DNA of 64,000 nucleotides from Paenibacillus sp. PL2-23. GTDB taxonomy: Bacteria > Bacillota > Bacilli > Paenibacillales > Paenibacillaceae. The notes beneath the pieces are model-generated. The model had not been told where the DNA came from, made no database searches, and was given only the letters and a program-made list of their open reading frames with translations. Shown in pieces: positions 36,288 through 45,758 of this stretch. The position numbers and the translations under genes are program-made. The stretch is from contig NZ_CP162129.1 in assembly GCF_040834005.1 (NCBI RefSeq), positions 1,822,001 to 1,886,000 of the forward strand. Direction: 5' to 3'. Numbering within the stretch: the stretch's first letter is position 1; every line of letters starts with the position of its first letter.

Positions 36288-38642
36288 ATGAGAAAAAAAC
36301 GTATCCAAAGCGTGACAATAACTTGGTTTTTTTCCTATGTCATCGTACTATTATTGCCGATGGTCATCAGTGTATTCGTATATCAGGAATATTCGAGGTC
36401 CTTAAAGAATGAAACAAGAATGGCCTATTCTTCTTTGTTGATGCAGCTGCAAGAGGCAGTTGACAAGGATTTGGAAAGTATGAAGCGTTTGAGCCATCAG
36501 ATCGCCTGGGATCAAAATATTCAGAACTTATTGAGATACGCAAATCAAGATATTCCGCGGACAAACTTGAATTATGATTTGTTTCTGCTTGCCCAAAACT
36601 TATCACAGTACAAGTCTACCTATCTAGATATGGACCAGTTTTATATTTATCTCTCAACGCCCAACCCTACGGTTGTATTTCCTGGGGTTGTGAATGAACC
36701 GTTAATGGCCTATCAATTTGTTCATATGAACGAGGCATACTCCTATGAAGCATGGTTGGAGAGGATGCAAAGCAAAGTGAATCAGGGCTTAGTATCCATG
36801 CCGAGATTAGGAGCCAAGCCTGCAATTGCTTATTTGCAAAGCTTTGCGAGCAGTCATACTACAGGGCCAGCCGGCATGAGTGTCGTTATGATTGACCAGG
36901 CTCACATTCTGTCAGTCGTTCATAAGGTTCAGTTATTTAACGAAGGCAAAGTGTTTATTGTTAACCCTGACAATGAAATATTAGTTTCCAGTGATGAAGA
37001 CTCCGAGGAATTGCTGGAGGTCATGAGGCTGGAGCAGCTATCCTCTCCGTCAGGCTATGTCAGCTTCGAGTCGCAAGGACAAAGTTTTGAGGTCATATAT
37101 CTTCAGTCGCCAGCTACTCAGACCAAATATATCTCCATTGTGCCAAGTCAAGTATTGTGGGAGAAAGCAGAGAGGGTAAGAGCCTTAACGTATTTGAGTC
37201 TTTTGGCGAGTATATTAGTCGGGGTTATCCTGTCTCTGCTGCTCTTGCGGAAAAATTACGGACCTATTCGTCGCCTACTCCACAAGGTAACGGAGAATTC
37301 GGGTGGCTCCGCTCTTCAACGTGAAGGGAATGAATTTGCTTTTATTGAACATTCATTGAATCAGACGTATCTGAAAATGGATGAAATGGTGGTCGATATG
37401 AAGAAGAATCATCACGTGCTTCGCTCTTACTTCCTATCCAGATTGCTCAAGGGCAAGCTGGACTCCAGGCTGCAGGTAGAGGATACCGCATCGGCCTATG
37501 ATATTAGCTTTATCAGTGAAGAGTTTGTGGTCATGCTGCTTCTTGTGGAAGACGCCGAAGACTTCTACCAAAGAGTCGAATGGCTGAAGCCAACCGAGCA
37601 GCAGCAGATGCTTCAATTTATTATATCCAATGTTGTGGAGGAATTGGCCAAACAAAAGCATAAGGGATTTATAGTCGAAATAGACGATGTATTCGCATGC
37701 CTGATCAATCTCCATTCATCTGAGGATGAGCAGAATATGGACGATCTGATGCAATTAGCACAGGAGGCGCAAAGCTTCTTGCACCAGTCCTATCAGATTA
37801 ACTTGACGATATCAATTGGCTCGATTCAGAGCTCTTGGACTGGTATTCATCAGTCCTACCTGCATGCGTTAGATGCAATGGAATATAAGCTGGTGATGGG
37901 ACGAAGGGAAATCATTAGGCATGATAAGATTCAATATGAGCCGCAGGTGGAGCAGCATAGGACCTATTATTATCCACTTTCCGTTGAGCAGAAGCTAATA
38001 AACGCGGTAAAAACAGGGAATAAGGAGCTGGCTGTTGGCACGTTAGAAGATGTTATTGAGCAGAATCTTACCAATCGCATTCAATCTCTTCCGTTAATAA
38101 AATGTTTAATGTTTGACCTCGCCAGCACCATAATGAAGACAATGAATGAGACTGACTTCGTAGAGGAGCTGGAATGGGATACAGCTGGCTTGATTGAACA
38201 AATCATGAACAGTCAAACCCTTCAGGATATGCAGGTGCAGCTCCTGATCTGGGTTAGCAAGGCTTGTGAATATACATTAGCGAAGCGTGACAGCCATATT
38301 AACGAAAGCCGTCAGCGAGCAGTACAGGATCTGGTGTGCGGAGTTATTGCGTACATTGAAGCCAACGTGAGCGATGTCAATCTGAATGTATCCATGATTG
38401 GTGAGCACGTACAGATGAGTCCTACTTACGTTTCAAAGCTGTTCAAGCAGCATACAGGGGACGGAATTCTTGAATACTTGAACAAATATCGTGTGCAGCA
38501 AGCCAAAAGGCTGATCGCAGAACAACAGTTAGGGATCAAAGAGGTAGCGGAAAAGGTTGGCTATACAGAAGCGACGACCTTTATACGCATCTTTAAAAAA
38601 TATGAGGGGATTACTCCGGGAAAGTATAGGGATTCCATCTAG
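36288..38642 (+). CDS. Membrane-bound AraC-family regulator
   Basis: This 784-residue one-component regulator has TM1 at about 8-28, an extracytoplasmic sensor, TM2 at about 300-320 (LSLLASILVGVILSLLLL), and a C-terminal AraC/XylS domain (about 685-780) with IGEHVQMSPTYVSKLFKQ and FKKYEGITPGKYRD. The ATG at 36288 follows GAGGAGA by 9 bases; an in-frame ATG at 36261 overlaps the sulfatase stop and lacks a site. It is probably co-transcribed with the sulfatase and is likely a sensor for the same or a neighbouring cluster. The product of the middle region is not enzymatic. Confidence 0.9.
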   Translation: MRKKRIQSVTITWFFSYVIVLLLPMVISVFVYQEYSRSLKNETRMAYSSLLMQLQEAVDKDLESMKRLSHQIAWDQNIQNLLRYANQDIPRTNLNYDLFLLAQNLSQYKSTYLDMDQFYIYLSTPNPTVVFPGVVNEPLMAYQFVHMNEAYSYEAWLERMQSKVNQGLVSMPRLGAKPAIAYLQSFASSHTTGPAGMSVVMIDQAHILSVVHKVQLFNEGKVFIVNPDNEILVSSDEDSEELLEVMRLEQLSSPSGYVSFESQGQSFEVIYLQSPATQTKYISIVPSQVLWEKAERVRALTYLSLLASILVGVILSLLLLRKNYGPIRRLLHKVTENSGGSALQREGNEFAFIEHSLNQTYLKMDEMVVDMKKNHHVLRSYFLSRLLKGKLDSRLQVEDTASAYDISFISEEFVVMLLLVEDAEDFYQRVEWLKPTEQQQMLQFIISNVVEELAKQKHKGFIVEIDDVFACLINLHSSEDEQNMDDLMQLAQEAQSFLHQSYQINLTISIGSIQSSWTGIHQSYLHALDAMEYKLVMGRREIIRHDKIQYEPQVEQHRTYYYPLSVEQKLINAVKTGNKELAVGTLEDVIEQNLTNRIQSLPLIKCLMFDLASTIMKTMNETDFVEELEWDTAGLIEQIMNSQTLQDMQVQLLIWVSKACEYTLAKRDSHINESRQRAVQDLVCGVIAYIEANVSDVNLNVSMIGEHVQMSPTYVSKLFKQHTGDGILEYLNKYRVQQAKRLIAEQQLGIKEVAEKVGYTEATTFIRIFKKYEGITPGKYRDSI

Positions 38643-38660
38643 CTCACGCCATTAAAATGA

Positions 38661-38706
38661 ACAATCGCCGCTTCTTTCTTCATGGAAAGGAAGCGGCGAT
38701 TGTTTT
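38661..38706. terminator. Bidirectional terminator between converging regulators
   Basis: A 13-bp perfect stem, ACAATCGCCGCTT with its complement, has T-rich tail TTTT on the plus strand and an A-rich stretch on the other side, so it can serve both the gene ending at 38642 and the one ending at 38717. Confidence 0.88.
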
Positions 38707-38716
38707 GACGTGAACT

Positions 38717-40984
38717 TTAATTGGGATCTTCATTATCCTTCGATTTTCTCATTGCTCTATATTGCCCGGGTGTTAGCCCGGTTTCCTTCTTGAACGAACG
38801 TATAAAATTTTGAGTATTTTTGTAATTCAGTTGTGTAGATATTTCATTAATAGCCACATCGGATTGAATCAGTATTTCCTTCGCTTTATTAATCCTGTCG
38901 TATTTCACATATTCAGAGAACGGTACGCCTTGCTCCTTGCGGAATATGAGTCCCAGATATCCCGGCGAATAATTTAATTTAGTGCTGATCGACTCAAGGG
39001 TTGGCTCCGTTTCATTTTGGATAAGCAACAGCATTTGCTCGGATATTCGTTGATGCTGCCGTTCATTTTTTTCTTCTATTAAACGTAATGATGGTGTGAT
39101 TACACGATGCTTGAACCAGCTTTCTATTTCATTAGCTGTCTGCAGCTCCATAAGTTCTCTAGGTAAGGATTGTCCGTCTAGTATTAAATTCGCGTTCTCA
39201 TTGTCAGGCTGGTATAGACGAACAATGTCATTCAGCAGTCGTATGAGAATCATCTGGTAGTCTGTAAGAGATAGATGATTGTTTTGGAACAGCAATTGAA
39301 TAAACCGATGAAGCGCATCGTCCGCTTTTTCTGGTTCATTCAATTTTATGGCATCAGTTAGCTGAATAGATAAGTATTCAGGATAGTCAATTGGGTTTCT
39401 GTTGCTTGATGGTTCTACATCTTCAATAAATAGTAGAGACTGATTCCCGAACCGAACTCTATACTTAAGGGCATTCATGGCTTCTTTAAGAGCTGAAGGA
39501 GCATCGATGAGATCTGTAAATGTAGTACTAACTCCAGCACTTACCGATAGCTTAGTGTACTCGCGAATTTTTTCTAAAGTATTCTGAGCATGAATAAGGA
39601 TCGTACCTTTATTCAAGTTTGCATCTTGATTCTTTAATCCAAGGATGCAGATGAGGGATTGATTCATCACAACAGAAGATAATCGCATGGAAGAGGGGAT
39701 GACTTCTTCCAAGATATTCATCAGGATAAAAATAAGCAACTCCCGATCGCTCTCCTTGAACCGACTGTTTGTCAGGGTGTCGATTTGAATAGCGATGAGA
39801 GCGTATTGCTCTTGAAATTGCAGCTGTTGGTGATGATCCAGTATTTTTTCCTGAATTTCGTTTCGCAGCATCCCACTGGACAAAAGCTGGAATACATAAT
39901 ATTTATTGAGATGAATGCCTTGCGATATGATTTGCTGTTTCATATTTTTCAGAGCAGATTCAATATATTCCAATTCATCATATGTTCGACTTCCTGGTTT
40001 TTTCTTCTCAATTAGACTTGAAATTTTTCTAATGGGGTTATGAATTTTCACCGCTCCTGTGAATGACAGTGCCACCATGATAATTATTAATCCGCAACAT
40101 ATCATTAGCGTGACCCAGCCGATCCAACGACTATCTTTATGGATAACTGATTTCGGCACAATGGAAATATAAGTCCAGTTAGTAAACTCCGATTTTTTGT
40201 AAAAGAAATATACATCCTCTCCTTGAAACTCTCCCCTTGTGAAACCTGAAGGCGTATCCGGATATTGCTCTAGGAAAGGAATATCTAATCGATCAGGGAT
40301 GTTTTTATTGTCATTAGAAGCCAATACCTGTTTTTCTTTATTAATAATGAACAAGGTGTTAAAGCTTTGGGACTTGGCAATCCATTCACTCCACTTACTC
40401 TCGCTGATTTTTACAGCAAGCAAACCCATAGGTGACCTCCATACATTTGCAGGTACGGACTGTATATGCCAGATGCCTCTTGGCAACTGAGTATTGTGTA
40501 TGAGAGGTTCTTGTCCCAAGTGATTATCTAATAATATAGAAGATTTGAACTTTAATTGCTGTAATAGCAATTGGTAAGCATCTGTTTGATGTTGGTTTAA
40601 TTGAAAGGTTTTCCCCGGATAAATAGCCCAGTTATGCTTCATGTTTATATAGTAAATTGACTCGATGCCGAGTTCTTTAGTGAACATGTACTCCAAGTTG
40701 AGAGAAGCATCACGTATGACTTGAAAATTCCTCTCATGAAGTGCTGTATTCGATAGCTTATCCATTATTGGGAGGTTCGAGAATTGAACGACTGAACGCT
40801 CAATGATTTTCAAGTTCTGCTCGATGGATATCTCGGTTTGAGCAAGCAGTTGCTGGTTGCTGTTCGTTACTTTATTTAATATACTGGCCGCTGAATTGTG
40901 ATACGCAAAATATCCAAGCAATACCATGGGGAAAATGGAAAGAAACAAGCCATAGATAAGTAGTCTCATGAAATATGTAGACAA
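38717..40984 (-). CDS. Membrane-bound AraC-family regulator
   Basis: This 755-residue one-component regulator is divergent from an importer operon. TM1 is near the N-terminus (LLIYGLFLSIFPMVLLGYF), TM2 is at about 285-308, and the C-terminal AraC/XylS domain has ISTKLNYSPGYLGLIFRK and FKKETGLTPGQYRA. The TTG at 40984 was chosen because AAGGGGTGA lies just upstream; an ATG at 41005 is in frame but would overlap that site and has none of its own. It is the likely activator of the permease genes that begin at 41198. Confidence 0.9.
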   Translation of the reverse strand: MSTYFMRLLIYGLFLSIFPMVLLGYFAYHNSAASILNKVTNSNQQLLAQTEISIEQNLKIIERSVVQFSNLPIMDKLSNTALHERNFQVIRDASLNLEYMFTKELGIESIYYINMKHNWAIYPGKTFQLNQHQTDAYQLLLQQLKFKSSILLDNHLGQEPLIHNTQLPRGIWHIQSVPANVWRSPMGLLAVKISESKWSEWIAKSQSFNTLFIINKEKQVLASNDNKNIPDRLDIPFLEQYPDTPSGFTRGEFQGEDVYFFYKKSEFTNWTYISIVPKSVIHKDSRWIGWVTLMICCGLIIIMVALSFTGAVKIHNPIRKISSLIEKKKPGSRTYDELEYIESALKNMKQQIISQGIHLNKYYVFQLLSSGMLRNEIQEKILDHHQQLQFQEQYALIAIQIDTLTNSRFKESDRELLIFILMNILEEVIPSSMRLSSVVMNQSLICILGLKNQDANLNKGTILIHAQNTLEKIREYTKLSVSAGVSTTFTDLIDAPSALKEAMNALKYRVRFGNQSLLFIEDVEPSSNRNPIDYPEYLSIQLTDAIKLNEPEKADDALHRFIQLLFQNNHLSLTDYQMILIRLLNDIVRLYQPDNENANLILDGQSLPRELMELQTANEIESWFKHRVITPSLRLIEEKNERQHQRISEQMLLLIQNETEPTLESISTKLNYSPGYLGLIFRKEQGVPFSEYVKYDRINKAKEILIQSDVAINEISTQLNYKNTQNFIRSFKKETGLTPGQYRAMRKSKDNEDPN

Positions 40985-41058
40985 TAAATCACCCCTTTTT
41001 CTCATTTAACAATAGCTTATTAAGGATTTCACACGCAATAATCATTCTCCCCAATTCG

Positions 41059-41090
41059 TAATCATCATACACCGAAGTGTGTGATGATTA
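41059..41090. promoter_or_regulatory. Large imperfect palindrome in the divergent control region
   Basis: TAATCATCATACAC, a CGAA spacer and GTGTGTGATGATTA form a 14-bp inverted repeat with one mismatch. A -10 candidate TACAAT lies at 41101-41106 for the importer operon, so the palindrome would cover its -35 region. It may be a dimeric regulator operator. The remainder of 40985-41197 shows the ribosome binding sites of both genes and no other clear element. Confidence 0.55.
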
Positions 41091-41197
41091 TAGACAGTCA
41101 TACAATATAGCTGTAATTTCGAATTGTAACCCACATCAAGCGTGAAGATGGGGTGCGTATCAATACGATTATAAACAACAAGGAGCTGAGAATACAT

Positions 41198-42148
41198 TTG
41201 ACTAATTTTTTCTCGAACAGACAGCGTGTCAAAGGAGCTGCGGCACAAAACCTACTTAAGGATATTTGGCGAAACAGATGGCTCTATATTTTTGTGATCC
41301 CAGGGGTGTTTTATTTCTTGATTTTTAAATATATCCCTATGGGAGGTGTGGTCATTGCGTTTAAAGATTACACCCCATTTCTAGGAATTGTAGAAAGCCA
41401 GTGGGTGGGGTGGAAGCATTTCGAAAGACTATTTCAAAACAACGATTTTGTGATGTTATTCCGCAACACCATTTTAATCTCCTTATATAAGCTGTTGTTT
41501 TACTTTCCCGTGCCCATCATTCTTGCGCTTATGCTCAATGAAGTGCGTCTGAAGGTGTTCAAACGTTTTGTACAAACGGTTATTTACATCCCGCATTTTT
41601 TCTCATGGGTAGTCGTTGCAGGAATTACTTATGTGTTACTGACCACTGAGGGCGGTATTGTTAATGAGTTTATCATGTGGGCCGGCGGGGAGAAAATTAA
41701 TTTTTTGGGCCAAAATGCTTGGATTCGCACCTTGCTTACTTCTCAGACCATTTGGCGAGAAGCGGGTTGGGGGACCATATTGTATCTTGCGGCGATGAGT
41801 GCAGTAGATCCACAGCTTTATGAGGCGGCCAAGATAGATGGAGCAGGCAGATTTCGTCAGATGTGGAATGTGACCTTGCCTTGTATACGCAGTACGATTG
41901 TCATCTTACTTATATTGCAGATCGGAAACTTTATGGATCTGGGCTTTGAGCAAATCTACAACATGATCAATGCAGGCAATAAGGATTATGGCAATGTGTT
42001 TGATACGTATGTCTATACGATCGGTATAAAGGAAGGACAATTCAGCTATAGTACAGCTATTGGACTGTTTAAGTCAGTCATAGGCCTGATCTTAGTGCTT
42101 GGCTCCAATTATTTGGCACGAAGGTCTGGTGAGGAAGGCATATTCTAG
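41198..42148 (+). CDS. ABC oligosaccharide permease, LplB type
   Basis: This 316-residue membrane subunit starts at TTG 41198, downstream of AAGGAG; an upstream in-frame GTG at 41153 has no site. The first helix follows WRNRWLYIFVIPGVFYFLIF, and the EAA loop is EAAKIDGAGR near 210. It pairs with the LplC-type permease 20 bases on and the binding protein at 43106. No enzyme genes are in this operon, so the substrate is not suggested by context beyond the neighbouring glycan genes. Confidence 0.91.
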   Translation: MTNFFSNRQRVKGAAAQNLLKDIWRNRWLYIFVIPGVFYFLIFKYIPMGGVVIAFKDYTPFLGIVESQWVGWKHFERLFQNNDFVMLFRNTILISLYKLLFYFPVPIILALMLNEVRLKVFKRFVQTVIYIPHFFSWVVVAGITYVLLTTEGGIVNEFIMWAGGEKINFLGQNAWIRTLLTSQTIWREAGWGTILYLAAMSAVDPQLYEAAKIDGAGRFRQMWNVTLPCIRSTIVILLILQIGNFMDLGFEQIYNMINAGNKDYGNVFDTYVYTIGIKEGQFSYSTAIGLFKSVIGLILVLGSNYLARRSGEEGIF

Positions 42149-42168
42149 GGATAGGAGGAAATCAACAA

Positions 42169-43035
42169 ATGAGGAAAAGTGGTTTATCGGACCGTAGCTT
42201 TGACACTATAAACGTGCTGCTGTTAATTGTAATTTCATTGATTTGCATTTTGCCTTTTTTGCAGATCGTAGCGGGCTCTTTTGCAACTCAGCAAGAGTTG
42301 ATGGAAAAAAAGTTTGTGTTGATTCCTGAGGTGTATTCGCTTGATGCATATCGATTTATTTTTTCGGATATAACCATACCCAAAAGTATGATGATCTCTG
42401 TATTTATTACCGTTTGTGGGACAATCATTAATCTTGTTTTCACTTCTATTACTGCTTTTGCATTAGCTAGACGTGGCTTAAGAGGCCGGCGCTTTATTAT
42501 GTTTCTAATCGTGTTCACCCTGCTGTTTGATGGAGGGATGATACCGGCATATCTCGTCGTGAAGGAATTAGGTCTCATAAATACGTATTGGGCAGTAATG
42601 ATTCCGAATGCGATTAGTGCATTTAACTTGATCTTAATGCGCAACTTCTTCATGAGCTTGCCGGAGGAATTATTCGAATCAGCTAAGATTGACGGCTGTA
42701 ATGATCTTAAAACATTTATCCAGATCGTTATTCCGTTATCTATGGCTTCAATGGCTACATTTATGTTGTTTTACGCTGTGAATCACTGGAATAATTTCAT
42801 GATGCCATTTCTCTACTTGAATACACCTGACATGTGGCCTGTGCAGATTTGGCTGCGTCAAATCATCATTATGGCGACTGCAGATTTTGGTGATTTTGGA
42901 GCTAGCATCGAAATACCGTCTCAATCCCTTCGAATGGCTACGATTGTTGTAGCTACTCTGCCTATATTGCTTGTGTATCCATTTATTCAGAAGCATTTTG
43001 TGAAGGGTGTTATGATTGGCTCGGTTAAGGGATGA
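42169..43035 (+). CDS. ABC oligosaccharide permease, LplC type
   Basis: This 288-residue permease has TM1 at about 15-33, EAA-like loop ESAKIDGCND near 168, and the family C-terminus YPFIQKHFVKGVMIGSVKG. Start ATG follows ATAGGAGG. It is the second channel subunit of the third importer in the window. Confidence 0.93.
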   Translation: MRKSGLSDRSFDTINVLLLIVISLICILPFLQIVAGSFATQQELMEKKFVLIPEVYSLDAYRFIFSDITIPKSMMISVFITVCGTIINLVFTSITAFALARRGLRGRRFIMFLIVFTLLFDGGMIPAYLVVKELGLINTYWAVMIPNAISAFNLILMRNFFMSLPEELFESAKIDGCNDLKTFIQIVIPLSMASMATFMLFYAVNHWNNFMMPFLYLNTPDMWPVQIWLRQIIIMATADFGDFGASIEIPSQSLRMATIVVATLPILLVYPFIQKHFVKGVMIGSVKG

Positions 43036-43105
43036 CAATGAGAATCCATTTTGTGGAATGGGTTCGCATCATCTTTTAATAAATAAAACTAAATGGAGGG
43101 TTAAA

Positions 43106-44674
43106 ATGCTTAAAAAAACAAAAAAAGCTTCAGTCATTCTCTTATCGCTCGTGCTATTGTGTGTTGTTGTCCTATCAGGCTGTGCGGGGAATGAGAATGG
43201 CAACGGCGCCGATTCCAATGCTGTCGATTCGAATGGATCGTCGGCAACAGATGGGAAAAAAGACGACGCTCCCGAAGCAACAAAATCATTGGAGCCCATT
43301 AAGGTAACCGCGCTTCAACCATATTGGGGAGCACTGCCTGATATGGATGGCTCATTGTTCAAGTACATTGAAAAATCTATGAATGTAGAATTTGAAACGG
43401 AGTTTGTATTCGGACCTAACTTTATGGATAAGGTGAATGTCGCCTTAGCATCGGGAAACCTTCCTCACATGCTATATATCTTCGATGGGAAGCAGCCTTC
43501 TATCGTTACTGCGATTCGGGCAGGTGCATTCTGGGAATTGGATGGAAAACTTGAAAAGTATCCAAATCTAATGGCAGGTAAAGATAAGATAAGAGACGAG
43601 AATATCAAGGTAGACGGAAAAACTTATCAAATTTATATTCCTGAGGCTATCTCAAGACAAGGTATGAACATGCGCCAGGACTGGTTGGACAATCTAGGCC
43701 TCCAGAAGCCTACAACAATTGATGAGTTATATAATGTATTAAGGGCTTTTACCCAGGATGATCCTGATCGGAATGGAAAAAATGATACGATAGGTCTAGC
43801 GCAAAGACTGCACGCTGGCGTGCCTGTCGGATTTCCGATTCTGCTTGCCAAGTTTGGCGCCCCTAATGGTTATGAGGTGAAAGACAACAAATTTATTCCG
43901 GCTTTCACGACAGAGGCCTATAGAGAGACGATGCGTTTCTTTAAGAAATTATATGATGAAGGTATTATGAACCAAGATTTTAGCTATCTTCAAAGAACCC
44001 AGGGCGAAGAATTGATTCAAAATGGAAAAGCCGGAGTACAGATAAGCAACGTCGATGAAAAACTATTGTGGAATCCGTTACTAGACAGCAATCCTAATGC
44101 TTCCATCGTCTCATTATCCTATCTAGAGGGACCTACCGGCAATCACTTATTTACAAGTAAAGGCTATTGGGTGACTATTGCCTTCCCGAAAAGCACAGTA
44201 AAAACAGAGGAAGAGCTCGACCGACTTCTTGCCGCTTTGGATTTGATGGCTGCGCCAGAGCAAAAGGAATTTTTTATGCTAGGCATCGAGGGTGAGCATT
44301 ACAAAAAGGATAACGGCAATATATCGATTGTTAAAAATGTGGAAGCTGAGCTGGTTTCTTTGCGAATGTTTGCCCCTGACGCCTTTGAGCCTATAGCTCC
44401 ACCTGGGACTCCAAAGCATATTGAGGACATGTATGATGTGTTAAGTGAAAATGAAACCTCTAATAACTTGGTGAACAATCCGGCGGCTTCCATTATATCG
44501 AAAACGGCTATTGAACTAGGTGGAGAGCTGGATAAAATGATTCAAGACGCAACTGTAAAGTACATTATGGGTGAGGTCAATGATCAACAATTTGACGAGG
44601 TTATTGAAAAATGGAAAAGCTCGGGCGGAGTTAAAATGTTAGAGGAGTTCGAGGCTGAATATAATAAGAAGTAA
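43106..44674 (+). CDS. LplA-type oligosaccharide-binding lipoprotein
   Basis: This 522-residue lipoprotein has lipobox LSGC with Cys26 and a Gly/Asn/Asp-rich tether. It belongs to the LplA-type group, with DDPDRNGKNDTIGL as the Ca-loop-like motif near 215. It captures substrate for the two permeases just upstream. The ATG at 43106 follows GGAGGG by 5-6 bases; an in-frame GTG-type extension to 43016 lies inside the permease gene. A clear terminator follows. Confidence 0.92.
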   Translation: MLKKTKKASVILLSLVLLCVVVLSGCAGNENGNGADSNAVDSNGSSATDGKKDDAPEATKSLEPIKVTALQPYWGALPDMDGSLFKYIEKSMNVEFETEFVFGPNFMDKVNVALASGNLPHMLYIFDGKQPSIVTAIRAGAFWELDGKLEKYPNLMAGKDKIRDENIKVDGKTYQIYIPEAISRQGMNMRQDWLDNLGLQKPTTIDELYNVLRAFTQDDPDRNGKNDTIGLAQRLHAGVPVGFPILLAKFGAPNGYEVKDNKFIPAFTTEAYRETMRFFKKLYDEGIMNQDFSYLQRTQGEELIQNGKAGVQISNVDEKLLWNPLLDSNPNASIVSLSYLEGPTGNHLFTSKGYWVTIAFPKSTVKTEEELDRLLAALDLMAAPEQKEFFMLGIEGEHYKKDNGNISIVKNVEAELVSLRMFAPDAFEPIAPPGTPKHIEDMYDVLSENETSNNLVNNPAASIISKTAIELGGELDKMIQDATVKYIMGEVNDQQFDEVIEKWKSSGGVKMLEEFEAEYNKK

Positions 44675-44696
44675 AAAATGATGTAAATAAAGTTGC

Positions 44697-44740
44697 AATC
44701 CCCTCACCAGCTCTACTGGTTGAGGGGATTATGCTCTTTA
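44697..44740 (+). terminator. Intrinsic terminator of the third importer operon
   Basis: AATCCCCTCACCAG pairs with CTGGTTGAGGGGATT (one bulge) around a CTCTA loop, with a T-rich stretch shortly after. The oppositely oriented dioxygenase gene ends about 75 bases on. Confidence 0.8.
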
Positions 44741-44805
44741 ATAAGAAGGAGCATGGTCTAAGAAAGGGCTAGGCATTTCCTCTTATTTATTCTATGAGGT
44801 GACGA

Positions 44806-45612
44806 TTAATGGGGGTAAAGAGATTTGAATTCGAATCCGCAAGGTCCACCATCCGGGTTATCGATTAACTCAACGATGGAGCCGTCGGCTCGAAATAATG
44901 GCTGATAGTGCTTGCCAATGTGAGTGGCCGACTCGTTCGCGTAGTGGCAGATGAAAGCCCTCCGAAATCTGTCTTTTGTCTTATTCCGATAGGAGCCATG
45001 AATAAGATTTCCGTTGAAGAACAGCACATCGCCAGGCTCCATAATGACTGGCATAGGTTTTTGCTCCTTCGGGGGCTTTACATAGTGGGTTGTAAACGAT
45101 TCCTTCGAATCTGACAGCTCCGGACAGACGATATCGTATTGCTGCGTCTTGGGTACAACCAGTAGACCGCCGTTTTCTTCATCTGCGGGGTCGATAGCCG
45201 TCCAGGCTGCAATGCAGTTTCCCGGTTCAACCTTTAAATAGAAGTTATCCTGATGAAGAGCCTGTCCTCTCGCTCCAGGGGGCTTATAATAGAACATGCT
45301 TTGTGCTGCTAACGCCGCTTCATTATATAGGCTCTCGAGCACGGACATCACCGGCTGGTGCAGCATATATTTTTTTGCCGTTTCATTAAATCGATGCGGG
45401 TGCATAACCCGAGGATATCGCCTTAATGGATCTGGGGACTCAGAGGATAAATCAGGCTCAAAGTATCCTGGAATTACACTCTCGCTAATCTCTTGAAACG
45501 TTTGCCCGATTTCATCCAGCTCCTGCTTACTGAATAGTCCTTTTACAATAACGTACCCTTCCATTTCGAATTGGTTCTTTTGTTCTTTCGTTAACACTGT
45601 TTGGCTTTGCAT
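44806..45612 (-). CDS. Phytanoyl-CoA dioxygenase (PhyH)-family Fe(II)/2-oxoglutarate oxygenase
   Basis: This 268-residue protein has the non-haem iron facial triad: His120 and Asp122 in ALHQDNFYLK, and His205 in GNLIHGSYRNK, followed by an Arg-rich stretch for 2-oxoglutarate. Such enzymes hydroxylate or O-demethylate small molecules using oxygen. The ATG at 45612 was chosen because AAGGGAGAGA precedes it; an ATG at 45630 would begin before that site. It is divergent from an AraC sensor and close to a sugar importer, so a sugar-derived substrate is possible, but nothing in the sequence proves it. Confidence 0.86.
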   Translation of the reverse strand: MQSQTVLTKEQKNQFEMEGYVIVKGLFSKQELDEIGQTFQEISESVIPGYFEPDLSSESPDPLRRYPRVMHPHRFNETAKKYMLHQPVMSVLESLYNEAALAAQSMFYYKPPGARGQALHQDNFYLKVEPGNCIAAWTAIDPADEENGGLLVVPKTQQYDIVCPELSDSKESFTTHYVKPPKEQKPMPVIMEPGDVLFFNGNLIHGSYRNKTKDRFRRAFICHYANESATHIGKHYQPLFRADGSIVELIDNPDGGPCGFEFKSLYPH

Positions 45613-45680
45613 GATGCTCTCTCCCTTCATATCTTGCTTAATAACAGTCTAAGGTCAAAGCAGGTTCCAAGGAATTAGCA

Positions 45681-45711
45681 ATTCTGCTTTTCAATCATAC
45701 CATTCTGCTTT
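45681..45711. promoter_or_regulatory. Direct repeats in the dioxygenase/AraC divergent promoter region
   Basis: ATTCTGCTTT occurs at 45681-45690 and, as ATTCTGCTTT, at 45702-45711. The spacing is 21 bases, two helical turns. This is the spacing expected for an AraC dimer site and it lies between the dioxygenase and the AraC gene. Confidence 0.6.
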
Positions 45712-45758
45712 CTGCAGTTATCTATAGTTGGTTATATATCCGGATTGGAGGTATTGCA

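Noticed and set aside
44908-45114. Short plus-strand frame inside the dioxygenase gene
   Set aside because: It is an antisense shadow of a gene with an intact iron-binding triad and has no start signal.
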